Source: Rhyacichthys aspro (lineage: Eukaryota; Chordata; Actinopteri; Gobiiformes; Rhyacichthyidae). From it: a DNA stretch of 64,000 bases. The notes under the pieces are model-generated. The model was not told the DNA's origin. It was given only the letters and a program-made list of their open reading frames with translations, and made no database searches. Positions 1-11,300 of this stretch are shown here, one piece after another; the stretch's first letter is position 1, and each line of letters opens with the position of its first letter. Both the position numbers and the translations under genes were made by a program. The stretch lies in contig CM072158.1 in the NCBI GenBank assembly GCA_036850595.1, forward strand, positions 14,523,422 to 14,587,421, read 5' to 3'.

Positions 1-441
1 TTGTATTCTTGTTTTGTTGTCTCATAGATTACTAAAAAAGGCACAATTCTCCTAATCTTTCTGCAGATCTAGCTCTTGGATTGGATTAAAGCAGCCTCTT
101 CTGAGCCTTCCTCACATCACCTCCTCATTGAGAGAAAATCAATCAGTTGGTTGGAGCCCTATGAAGTGGAATAGAGCTGCCAGCGGTCCACTCACTATCC
201 CTACCCTCCAGCTGCCTTATCGCCATCAGCCCTCCAGCCCCACTCCTCTTTTTAGCACACTTCTGGATCTTTGATCATCTGCCAGTGCTTAGCAACATGC
301 ATCAGTATTCTTCCTGTCAACTGCTCCCTATTGGTTCTGTGTGCACACTCACTCCGTGCTACGTGGTCCACTTTGTTCCATTAACTGAAGTACATTAAAA
401 TTGGATGCTTTTAGGCCTTTATGTCAATGGGTAGTGTAGCA
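1..441. other. Intergenic left edge
   Basis: No coding exon, RNA gene or clear repeat is recognised here. The sequence is ordinary mixed-composition DNA. Its last eight bases (434-441) form the left target-site duplication of the adjoining hAT remnant. Confidence 0.5.
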
Positions 442-869
442 CCGGGGTGTCATACATATGGCCCATGGGCCAAAATCGGCCCGCCAGAGAGTACATTCCG
501 GGACGATTTGGAAAGTGTAAGTGTAGATATTAACTGCAATTTTTAAATAAAAGTTATTGTTTCTAATTTGCAGCAGTAAAGGTTAGCTACCTTATTGCTA
601 GCAAAATAGCATTAGCATCAAAGCCATAGTGTGAGGGTAAGTTTGTGGAAACACATGCTGAAGGCTTTTGTCAACATTAGGCTAATTTGGTTGCGACTGA
701 TGAGAGCACTGACATTATAATGTATTGTACTTGTTTGCACTAGAACAAAGGAAAGAAATTAGAGTTGTCATCATTTATGGATTATTATGCTATAATTTTT
801 CTGGTCCAGGCCACTTCAGTTTAAATTGGGCTGCATTTGGCCCCTGAAATAAAATTAGTTTGATCCATG
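442..869. mobile_element. Non-autonomous hAT-type DNA transposon remnant
   Basis: The left end reads CCGGGGTGTCATACATATGG, followed by a run rich in GGCCC. The right end, read in reverse complement, begins CATGGATCAAACTAATTTTA and also carries a GGGGCC run. Both resemble the widespread hAT terminus CAGGGGTGTCAAAC. The element is flanked on both sides by the identical 8-mer GTGTAGCA (434-441 and 870-877), the target duplication length of hAT transposases. The 428-bp interior has no coding capacity, so it would have been moved in trans. The termini have diverged, so the copy is old. Confidence 0.75.
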
Positions 870-877
870 GTGTAGCA

Positions 878-2386
878 TGTAAAAACACAGTTGACCTCAA
901 AGAACTATTAGAGTCTAAGAATCTCTTTTAAAAAACGCATATAGAAAATATATTAAATTCATGGTTGAACTCATGGTTAATATATCTTACATATTTCTAT
1001 TATCCTCCATACAAACCTATTTTAGCCAGTAATCTCTTTTTAACATAAATTAGTATAAATGTTTGATGAAACAAAACATAAAATCAAAAATAAAAGAAAC
1101 AATTGCAACATATAATACAATAAATAACAAATAATTATAACTTTATTACTGAATATGGATGAAGTTGAGGATACAGAATGTTTTGGCCTATTCAACGCAA
1201 AACAATATTGACAGTATACAAAAAGACATAGTATAGTTCGGAAATCCAAAATATGTGACCTATTAATATATATTTATACTTGGTTTCTTTTCTCTTTTTT
1301 CCTACATATATATATCCCTATGGGTTATCAACATGTATTTTCAAACTCAATTTCACCTTGTAGTCACATATAGGCTAAACAAAAACAAAAAATAAAAATA
1401 ATTGATTAAAAGCAATTAACCTGCAGTGATACAGTATGTTAGTCATGTATAAGCCTGATTAAATGATTCATGGATTGTTACCAACATTATTCTTTTCTAC
1501 TGTTGCCTCCCTCTTTTGTGTCCTCGTTCTGGTTTTTTGTTCTTCATACACAACATCATCCATCATTTATATATTTTCCCCATTCCCCCTTAACATCAGA
1601 AACAGGGTAACCATGGAAACACTGTGTGACCAAGCAGATTTGGTAAACCAATCCACAATTACCTAATGCACAGACACATACAGTCCTCTTACCTGTTTCC
1701 ATCTCTCCTAGTATTGCTATATGGGTCCAGCCTAGACAAAATAATGAAGAAACTCTCAGTCACATATAGACCTATTTGCAATTATCAGTGAATAATCAGC
1801 TATTTGTTGTTCTTTACCCACTCGGTCACAGAACACATCATCAGTCATTTTCCAAATTATCTTGTTTATTCACAATTTGCCGTAAAAGAGATTATACAGA
1901 CTATGCTTTAAACAGCAATTTTGTTGCAACTGTACAAAAGGCATGAATAGAGCAGCAACTGTATCAAGAGCACTTTGTGCCTGACAGCGAAAGTGAATGT
2001 GGAGAGGTCATTGCACATTTCCAGCCAAAGGTTTGCTGTCATCTGTGGATTATATTTAGAGGGCATTGCTTGGATACACTGAGATCTACTGGTATTTTTA
2101 TTGATCACACTGTTACTGTTACACTGATCTCAGCACATTATGAATAGCTAACAACACTGACTCTAGTCTCAGCCATATCAGCCCAATGCAGTCACTGAAA
2201 TCTTTATGGGCAGGCATTTTTTTATTTTTTTTCAACATTTCTTCAAGATATGTTTTTTTTTTCTTTTCTACCAACTTCCATGCATTTTATTGTTATAATA
2301 GCTTTCTTTCAGGCAAACATTTCATCATATTTCTGCTGTTTCAGAGATTTTTTTAGTGCAATTTTGCATGCTTTTTTTTTTTTACA
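878..2386. other. Intergenic, no gene seen
   Basis: AT-rich DNA with only short chance reading frames. A sequence resembling an RFX X-box (GTAACCATGGAAAC) lies near 1606-1619. A T-rich run ends just before the pogo-type remnant. No exon was recognised. Confidence 0.45.
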
Positions 2387-2756
2387 GCGTATGAACGCGC
2401 ATTGTGTTCTGCGTCCTGATTGGCGAAGGGAGAACTCGCGCATTGTGTTCTGCGTCCTGATTGGCTAAGGGACTGTAGACCATTGTCAACTCTATCTCCT
2501 CTAGCAGTGTGACTCTGAAGTGCTGTATGTTTGCAAGTTTTCTCCCCGACAAAACCCACAATGTCAACGAAACGTCGAAAGTGTGAGAAAATGTTAATGC
2601 CTGTCCGAGAAAAGTGTATAAGTGTGTGGTGAGGGGTTTTACAGCCTTAAAACATATATAATAATTGTAAAAAATACTACTAATGACTACTTTGCGGATT
2701 TCGCCTATTGCGGGTTATTTTTGGAACGTAACCCCCGCGATAAACGAGGGACCACT
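2387..2756 (-). mobile_element. pogo/Tigger-type DNA transposon remnant
   Basis: Read on the minus strand the segment starts CAGTGGTCCCTCGTTTATCG at 2756, a typical terminal inverted repeat of fish pogo/Tigger-like elements, and is followed outside by TA, the target duplication of that superfamily. The left inverted repeat is missing, so the copy is truncated near the poly-T run at 2371-2383. On the plus strand a short frame beginning near 2560 starts MSTKRRK and stops after about two dozen codons. It recalls the basic start of CENP-B/Tigger transposases but is internally deleted and not functional. Confidence 0.65.
2397..2471. repeat. Tandem duplication, 41-bp period
   Basis: The 34-bp stretch beginning GCGCATTGTGTTCTGCGTCC occurs at 2397 and again at 2438, with one substitution (CGAAGGG versus CTAAGGG). 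It lies inside the pogo-type remnant, so it is either an internal subterminal repeat of that family or a later local duplication. Confidence 0.8.
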
Positions 2757-2757
2757 G

Positions 2758-5344
2758 TATTTGACAAATGATATATGGACCAAAATTTTTTAGTATAAAA
2801 AAAGACAAAACTGGAATTACAATTGAGGGAAACGGTGAACAACTATGCCATTATTGTCTGTTTTCTTACTTTCTGTTTCCAACTTATAATAAGGATACTA
2901 CGCTAACAAATAACTTCCATGTAAATAAACCTGGAAGCCAAAAACCCTTTACTGAAATTTTTTTTTTTTGTTTTTTTCGGTACTCATACAGTATCCTGTT
3001 CTAATAATATATCCTGGTCTGCTAACGTCACTTGTCATTGTGGGTTTTCTAAAGTTCACAGATTTACACACATCTTAGAGATCTTAGTGAGGTGCTTGTG
3101 CTCACACGACTCTGACTGATAAAAATGTTAAGACTTCTGAAAACCATGTAGTGGATTGTGAAAGATTTATTCATACTGGTTTAAATTATTTACAATCCAA
3201 GCAAGGGAGCGCGTGCATCTTCAATTAGCGTCCACGTGCTACCTACAGATTTCCTCTCATCACGTCTCAAGTCTGTAGAGCACAACAGACAAAAAGTATC
3301 GACAAACAGCTTGAAATTTCTATGGACTGGTTTCCTGCCGAGTGATCTCTGCCAAATCCGTGAGTCAGCCATCTTCTCCCTCCACTGGTGCCTCTCTAAG
3401 TTGTATCCAAGCAGAAGAAAATAACTTCTTATCCATATCTTTGGGGCAAGTGCTATGCTCCACTCCATCTGTCTCTCTCCCTAGATTTCTGTTTTTCTTT
3501 ATTTTTTCTTTCCTTCTTTCTCCATTGTGGCGTATTGTGGAGTTATTCTGATACGATAAAGGCGAGGATACAACACCCACCTCGGGCTCAGGCTCCTCTG
3601 TAGGTCACATCTGGCACCAGGACACAGCTTATATCTGAGCTTATGGTGGGTTTACGTAAGCTGCCACATTTGCTCATCAATTCCAATTAGTTCAAATGGA
3701 ACCTATTAAATAAGCATCTTCAGTGCGCTCTGTTGATTTGACACATCGAGAATGAGTCACTACTGTCTAGCTAATGATGCTGTTTGAAACATGTTGGTAA
3801 TTTCTTGTTTATGACAGCAACGAAAGCCTCTAACACATATTTGAGATCAATATGGTCATGTTGTTTCCTGTTTAGTAGCCATCTTTGTGCTGGACGATAC
3901 AAGCTAATGTTATGGGCAGAGAGTTTAGAAAGTGTGGATATTAGGAAATAAATAGAAAGGCACATTTTTACTGAAGTGAAAAGTCAGTCACGTTATAAGG
4001 CAATTCCTTTGTCAAAAGAAAAAGAGTTCTTTCGTACAACTTTGGTCATCCACAGTGGTTCCAACTGTGCAGTACCGTTACTAAAAGGTAAAACACCACA
4101 GTCACTGAAGAATGCAAATTCAGATAAAAATGAAAGACAATGCTTTATCAACAAGAAAGAATGCTGAATGTTGTACTTTTTTGCATAAAGTCAAATAAAA
4201 CTAGTGTTTATTAGCATCTTACAGGTTTTACTTTGAAAGAATAACATTGTATATACTTAGACTTGTAGTTGTCTTTATTGTTGACTTTATTATCTTTCAA
4301 ATATACACAGCTCAATGTAAGGAGTCCCATAGTGACTAGTCTAATGGGTCCCTAAAGCACAGGGAACTGCAGCTTTTTGAATTCATATTTCAGAAAGTGG
4401 AGAATAAAGCTGAAATCGCTTTGATTGCAGCTGTAAGCGGCTATACATTCAGCCTCCTTCATCTCGACTCATAAGGATTTGATGTCATTTTTATGATAAA
4501 TACTACTCAATTTTAAAAGTTCTCTTTAAACATAATTTATATCTCATACAAATACAACTTTATCACATCACAGTTTATGTTGTACACTTTGCAGACAGCG
4601 CAGGGAAAACATTAAACCCATTCCAAACCGTGCTATACCAACTTGGCTCAGACTGTACCACTCAGCAGAACCATGGCTGAAAATTGCCAGCCTTTAATGT
4701 TGGAATATAACTTGTTACCAGTCGATGGAGTTGTGAGCTACTACTGCACTCTGGCTGTGGCACAGACAACACTCCATTTTCAGAAATATTCCACATAGAG
4801 TACATTTAGGTCTTGGAGCTCTGTTCTCTTTGGAAACTGTTACTGACTTCACTGACTATGTTTTTATGGTGTTTACCCATATGTTAGTAGCCAACTGGAG
4901 TTATATCCACTACTATATACAAACTTCCCTGCGTGTTTTATTCACCAAAAGACCACCAAAACAACTGTGTGTAAATGTTGCAGAGTCATTGGCTGAGTTT
5001 GTGTTTTGAGGTCTGATTCCTTAACCTTAATTTGACTTTATCTATAATGTCTCAAATAAAAGTCAAATAAAAGCTAAAAAATAGAAACACATTAATATAT
5101 TTCCTATTTATGTAATGTACTTTTTTTGTGCCACATTCTCCGGTCCATTTCCTCCATACATTCTCCTTCTCTGCCGAGAGCATTTGTGGTGGATGAGGTG
5201 CAGTGTGGCGGGATGTTATGATCATTGCTGTCCCTAGGCTATGTCAATCTGGCAACCCCTTCTGCCCTCCTTCTAACAGCTCTCCCTCATGTGTATTGTG
5301 TGTTTATTGATGCAGCCTGCAACCTGAACATGTGTGTCATTATA
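2758..5344. other. Intergenic with one CpG-richer patch
   Basis: No gene is recognised. A patch at about 3190-3420 is richer in CpG than its surroundings and is open on both strands, including a 92-codon minus-strand frame with an AAGATGG start context. The frame has no recognisable domain. The rest is AT-rich DNA without features. Confidence 0.4.
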
Positions 5345-5361
5345 AACCGGGCAGAATTCGA

Positions 5362-5511
5362 CAGCTGGTCATAGCTGTTTATGTGGCTGTGCCAGCAGCA
5401 TCAGGGGGCTGTTTGGGAGCTTATAAAATCTATATGAGCATGGGCCCATCAGTGCTTACCAGCAGAGCAAGTCTCAGAGGTGCTGTTAGTGGCGCCAGGT
5501 AGACTAGCAAG
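5362..5511 (+). promoter_or_regulatory. Orphan TATA promoter and first exon candidate
   Basis: An E-box CAGCTG is at 5362-5367, a TATA-like TTATAAAAT at 5421-5429, an initiator-like TCAGTG about 28 bases downstream, and then a GC-balanced stretch ending AGCAAG at 5511 directly before GTATGTTGGG, a good splice donor. The order and spacing fit a plus-strand TATA promoter with a roughly 60-base non-coding first exon. No coding exon for such a transcript is recognised before nt5c1a, which lies on the opposite strand. It could belong to a long non-coding RNA, a small-peptide gene or a gene whose exons I did not detect, or be chance. Confidence 0.35.
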
Positions 5512-5520
5512 GTATGTTGG

Positions 5521-7750
5521 GACTTTCATGCTCATTGTCTCTAATGAGAGGATCCAGCTCAGATGGGAATACTGGGAATAATATTGCATACATCATGAAT
5601 ACGGGAAAAGAAAACCAAGCAATGGGCAGAGGGCAACGATGCTAATGCATGCAGTTTAGAAGTACGTATCGAAAAAAGTAATAAACTAAACTGAACTACA
5701 TTATATTGCGAAATTTTAATGTTCTCTTAGGAATTAAAAAGTAAAGTAAAAAGTCCACCATATAAAGTACTGGTGCCACTTAAGTTTGTATTGGGTTACA
5801 GTATTGTGAGATTTCAGATTCTGATTGGATATTATTAGTCTGACATAATAATTTGACTGATTTATTATTGCAATTCTTACAGTTCTCTTAATGTTGCAAG
5901 TGTAGCGATACTGCGATAACAATACATTAGCAATATATTGTGCAGTCATAATCCAGACATACAGTAGTTTTCAAAAGTCTGAATCATTTCATCTTTCATA
6001 GGCACAGAACATAAATCCTATACAACCTTTGAAATGTCTCCAGCTGTGTCCATGCTTCTAAACTACCATGATGTACTATGACCTGGATGATTGAAAATCA
6101 TGATACCCAGAGTGACCTGTGACATAACTGTAGTATAAAAAGTCATGTCATAAGAACATATCTGATCTTTTTTAAAGTAATAGTTTAGAAGTAATTCAAA
6201 TGTCTTAAGCGTTGTCTGCTATACCATGACTTGGTGAATGAGAAGGACTAATGCTACAGTAAACTCACATGGGACACTAACCTCTCCAAAAAATATATTA
6301 TGCTGTGTATTAAGTTGTGAGTTCTGGAAAGATATGTACCTTTCAGTGTGACATAGTGGAGTATCTGTTGAATCAGGTTCCCTTTTTTAAAATATACATT
6401 TTAAGCAAAAAAAGATGTGTTGCTGAAATAAATCTGAACAAGTTTCAGTGTCTTTGATAGATGACAGATGAATATAAGAAAGAAAAGCATTTAAATCTGC
6501 TTTGACCTATTTTTAAAGTAACATTGTACTCATGCAATTTTATTTAATAAACCCAGCCATGTTTGCAGCTCTTTTATTATTCTAGTGCTGCCACCACATG
6601 GTGAAATGAAGAAATACTGAATACTTGTTATTGCATTTTTCATGTGCTTCATATAATTTCTTGCCATCAGGCTTTCACATATGAATAAGTAAGAGTAAAA
6701 CATTGCACTTTATGTAGACTTCCATATTAATAATGCATGCTGACTGTTTTAGGCATATTTTCATTGACTGTTATGAATCAAGAGGGTTTTTTTGTTGTTG
6801 TTGTTGTTGAAATAAACTTCTCAATGCCACACTGAGGTCTACACAACTCTGGCTGACATCTTGAAGAGTGGTTCCTCCTCTGTTGACAGTATCCATCAGT
6901 CTAGGTCTAAATGCCAGTATGTTGTATAATGTATGTTTTGACAGTGGAATTAAACTTAATGAAGGCTTGCCACTATCCTGCAAATGTATATCCTGTGTTG
7001 GCTGATGCAGTCCCCTGATGGCTGATGAGCTGTTATGAATCACATTTGCACATACATTGGTTGGAGATGTTGGAGAAAGAGAGAGTGGTGTGAGGGAAGT
7101 GTTCTGACATTTTCAAAAGGTTACAGAGCCCATTTCATCAATGAAAGGCCTGTCTGAATCAAACATAACTAAAACTAATAAGGGTTGATTAGGTACAGAC
7201 TGTCTGGCTTAGTTAATGAGCCACTAAACACCAATACATGTCTGTGTGACAAGTGTGAACCACAGGAGAGGGATCAATATAAGTGCAGCACTGGATACAG
7301 ATTTAGAGTTAATCTAATCACAGTCATTATTATGAGCTTGCACCAGAAAAAGTGCTAGACAATGTGACATTCATTTGTGCCTTCATACTACGCAAACAGC
7401 ACGGATCAAGACTGTCAACCCTAGTTACATTTTCAATTTAATTGCATATAGTTTTAAGTTAGCAAGGTTAGTAACTAAATATAGCCCAGAGGGAGGTCAC
7501 ATTCATTATGGTGTATCCTTTTGAAATATGGACATATAGAATTTTCTAATTAAAACCTTTGGCAATAATTACTATGTTCATTTAAACTAAGGCACCAACA
7601 TTTGACTTTCATTATTTGTCAAACAGTTCTTTTGATTCGCAAAACAAAATACTGTTTTATATTGCTTAAGAAGCGACTGCATCATACATTAGGGATCATC
7701 TCTACTTAACAATATCTCAAATATAACTTATACTAAAGTACATCACAGTC
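5521..7750. other. Intergenic, 3' of nt5c1a
   Basis: AT-rich sequence without recognisable exons. A short GTT trinucleotide run is near 6790-6810. A TACAGTAGTTTTCAAAAGTC stretch near 5960 faintly resembles a mariner-like end but could not be paired with a second terminus. Confidence 0.4.
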
Positions 7751-7774
7751 TCTTTAAACCTTAAGCTCAATAAC

Positions 7775-7780
7775 TTTATT
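7775..7780 (-). terminator. nt5c1a: Poly(A) signal of nt5c1a
   Basis: The plus-strand TTTATT is AATAAA on the minus strand, 228 bases after the nt5c1a stop codon. It is the first canonical signal downstream of the coding sequence and implies a short 3' UTR of about 250 bases. Transcript data were not available, so use of this site is inferred. Confidence 0.55.
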
Positions 7781-8007
7781 GTTAATGAGCCTCCAGTCAG
7801 TAATATCCAAATCAGCAAGACCTTAATGTCAGGCCTGTTCATTCATTCAGTCTTGTTAAGTGTTCACTGAGGACACATCTGTTAAGTATAAAGCCTAGTC
7901 TCAGGTGGCCTTAGGTTCCTGACCTCAAACCAGACCTGAGCTGTCTCCAAACACACAATTGTGATCAAAGTTAAGTCTCAGACTTAACACTGGTTCTGAC
8001 TGGATGT

Positions 8008-8361
8008 CTACTTTGCTGTAGAGGGGTTCTTTTTAGAGTTGTTCTGGGCGATTCCATACGGCACATGAGCAGCGATGGTGCCCATCTCGGCGGCCCCTTC
8101 CACATGAAACATCTGATCATCAAAGTAAATGTGTGGCCTGATCTTCTCCAACATGGGGCCCTTTGGAGCTCCTGCCAGGAACAAGGCCTCGTCAATCTCC
8201 AGACCCCAGGCCCTGAGGGTCTTGAGCGCCCGGATCCCAGAGCTGGCTGCACTGCGAGCTGTGACCAGGAAGGTCCGGATGGGACAGTCCAGACGATGGC
8301 CTTTGGCATAGAACTTCTTCTGGAGCTTCCCCAGAGCCTCCAGGAAGCCTTTGAGAGGACC
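8008..8361 (-). CDS. nt5c1a: nt5c1a coding exon 6
   Basis: Codes residues 252-368 and the TAG stop. It begins GPLKGFLEALGKLQKKFYAK and contains the TARSAAS motif, the LAGAPKG loop and YFDDQMFH. The tail NNSKKNPSTAK is the variable C-terminus. Acceptor CTTGTCACAG. Confidence 0.95.
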   Translation of the reverse strand, partial: GPLKGFLEALGKLQKKFYAKGHRLDCPIRTFLVTARSAASSGIRALKTLRAWGLEIDEALFLAGAPKGPMLEKIRPHIYFDDQMFHVEGAAEMGTIAAHVPYGIAQNNSKKNPSTAK

Positions 8362-11300
8362 CTGTGACAAGATGACACTACTTCAACCTGTGCGCATTGG
8401 TTATTGAGCTCAACATTTATATCATGTGTTATTTATTATTTTTCAAGTAGACTGTTGTGGTGTGTATCTTGTTGCTTAAAGACTCTGAAATAGTTTTAAT
8501 ATCCGGGCCTTGGAGATTTTCTTAAAACTCCAACATTAGCCAGCTTTATATAAAAACATGACAAAATATTGTTGTTGTAACTAATTAGCTCGGGTTTGCT
8601 CAAGAACAGACATCTCAAAGCAAATACTAACTGTGCAACAAATCCTAAAAGAACTGCTACTGTAGAGACCATAGCATGTTTATGAACCATATCTTTCAGT
8701 ACTCTTTAATTCTTACATATTAACTAATTCTTCACTACATACATGGTCCAATAGTGTGTCCTCATTCTCCTTCTCGTGCTCAAAGAACTTGTCCAGGCCG
8801 TGGGCTTTAAAGATGCGTTCGGACTCATCTGAGAAGAGAACCGCATCACCGTCAAATGCTACCCTCAGCTGCGACTCTGACACCTCCGTCCGCTTCTCTG
8901 GCATGAACATGGTAGCTGCTGCAATGCCTGAACCAAAACACAGAAAAGTTCCTGTTACTATATTTGCTACAATATTTTACTGCCAAAATCCAACTCAAAC
9001 TGGTACTGAGTGACAACCTTATGTATCCAAATAGATGAACGGATGACTCAGACAGGTTGTACTGAGGTTGACATTAACAGCAGGTACTTGTAATGGCTTT
9101 GAGCTGGCAGGAAGCATTAACAAATGACTACACAGCTAATTAGGGCCTTTCATGTAAAATGTCAAGGGCACTTCCTTTGCCTGTCTGTGTTTGTGAGTAA
9201 AAGGAGGCTGTTGTGGGTTTTGTGCTTCCAAGTGCGTCACTGTGTTAATCCTGCAAGTCATAGGTATGTGTAGGGGGTGACCTTGAAGGGTAATGGATTA
9301 CATGTCCCTTTATAAACACAATGACACACAAGGAATATTTATAGTAGAATAACAATTGGGTTGTCACTTCTAATTTAAGCCCTCGTCGAGCACTTCCACA
9401 AAGATCAAGCACATGCAAGTAAGGACCCTATTTTTGTCACAACAACAGCAACATACATAGTTGATTTTTGTTTTTCAAGAATATAATGCAAGACGGTTTA
9501 ATAGCACACCCATCCTGCTGTTTTACCATAAATTGTGTATTACTGATAGACAATATTAAATTATTTGCTGCTGTCATAAACATCACGCCACTGATTTCTG
9601 AGACCAGCCTAAAATAACACACTGATTTGTGCCAGTGGTCTCAAAAACATAAAGTTAATACAAATGTCACATGAAGCTTGGCCTGTGAGGCAAAGCATGC
9701 AAATGGCTTTTAGGCATGTGAGCAAGTCATGTGATGTTTGTTTGGCTCTACATTTTGGCTCCAAATGATATCACATGTGGACGATGATGGCGGGAAAAGT
9801 GCCAAATTATAGAGTGCAAAATGTACCCAAATTTGTTTTTATTTTGAATTTTGATGAATTAAGATGTGAATTTTCAGACTGTAATGGCAAGTTTTGGCCA
9901 ATCACACGATTTTATAAAATGGAGATAGGCTGGTTAGTCTACATAGCATGTCAACATTGAATCCATGGCATTTTTGAATGAAAGTCTCTATTCCAGCACT
10001 GGCTATGTCTGCTTACAAAACAAAACAAAGCAAAAAAAGTAAAACTGGAATAGAAAAAGGGGAAGCAAAGTCAAACACAGATAAATATTGGCAAAGCAAT
10101 TACAAGATGGCAGTAATTGCAGGGTTGCATCATAAATGCTAAATTCAGAGCTCAAAGTTTACGGTAGGATTTTTAGTATAAGCAAGAGTGGGAACCCTGT
10201 ATTATACTTGCTATGCTTATGTGTTTGCACGACTATATTACAAAACTTATCTTTTTTCATAATAATTTAAAACAACATGCATTGTACAAGATAAACTGAA
10301 AGCTGAAACGTGATCGTCATCTCTAGTCCCACAAATTTCACATCAGACCACAGTTTGTTGCCATTTCCACAGAGCACACTGACATGTTTTATTTCCTTGA
10401 CAAAGAGCATCCCACGTTTTCAAATATTGATACATATTGCGAGGCTCAGCAAAAAGCAAATTGGATGTCACAGCCGACTGGTATTCCTTTTCACGCGTCT
10501 CTTGATACGCTTTGACGTGTTAGAATTCATCAAGGAAACACAAAGAGAGAGAAATAATCAATATGCTGATTTATGGTAATGTTACAGCGCAGATGAAGAA
10601 CGTGTCAGTCAGTGCAGCTCATTATGCAAACTGCATGGAAACATTTCAAAACGATACAGTGACAGCTTGGTGACCTACTGCTGGGTGTGATATACAATAA
10701 AGGCATAATGCGTAGTATAGTATAGTTTTTTTTTTACAAATGAAATTACATGCAGGCACGAGGAGGAAAAGACATTTAAAGCAAGTTCATGGGCATATGA
10801 CTATAATTAACAGCTCAGTCTAATTCCACTGAGGCTAAGGTTTTATTAATGATGGCAGTTTTTGATTTATTCATCAGCTTATGCTATGCTAAAGTTTTTA
10901 TGATGACTTCGATTGACAGGGATGTTTTTCTTATTTAAGCAGGATGATTATTAAACATTTGGAAGATAGAAAAGTAAAATAAAAATCAAAGTGTTCAAAA
11001 TTTAACTAGATCTTCAGTTGGCTTCATTTTTTTCAGTTTCAACAGCAGGGGGCAGCATGTAACCAGATTCCCTTGCAAAGCTGTTTCCATAGCTGAATGA
11101 TTGATGAAAAACATACAGCAATGGGAGTCTTCCCCAAAATATACAACTTTTTAAACTGTATGTTTTCCACGAGCAGTGCAGCTAATCTCTGAAGCCTCAA
11201 TATGGATCCAAACAACTAATAGGAATGACATTACAAAATGAATCTATGAAGAACCCAAAACCCTGTATGTCGACAATGTATTTCTACATGCTATGTGTTG

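Noticed and set aside
7971..8378. 135-codon frame overlapping the last nt5c1a exon
   Set aside because: Same strand but wrong frame; the conserved nucleotidase motifs are in the 8008-8361 frame.
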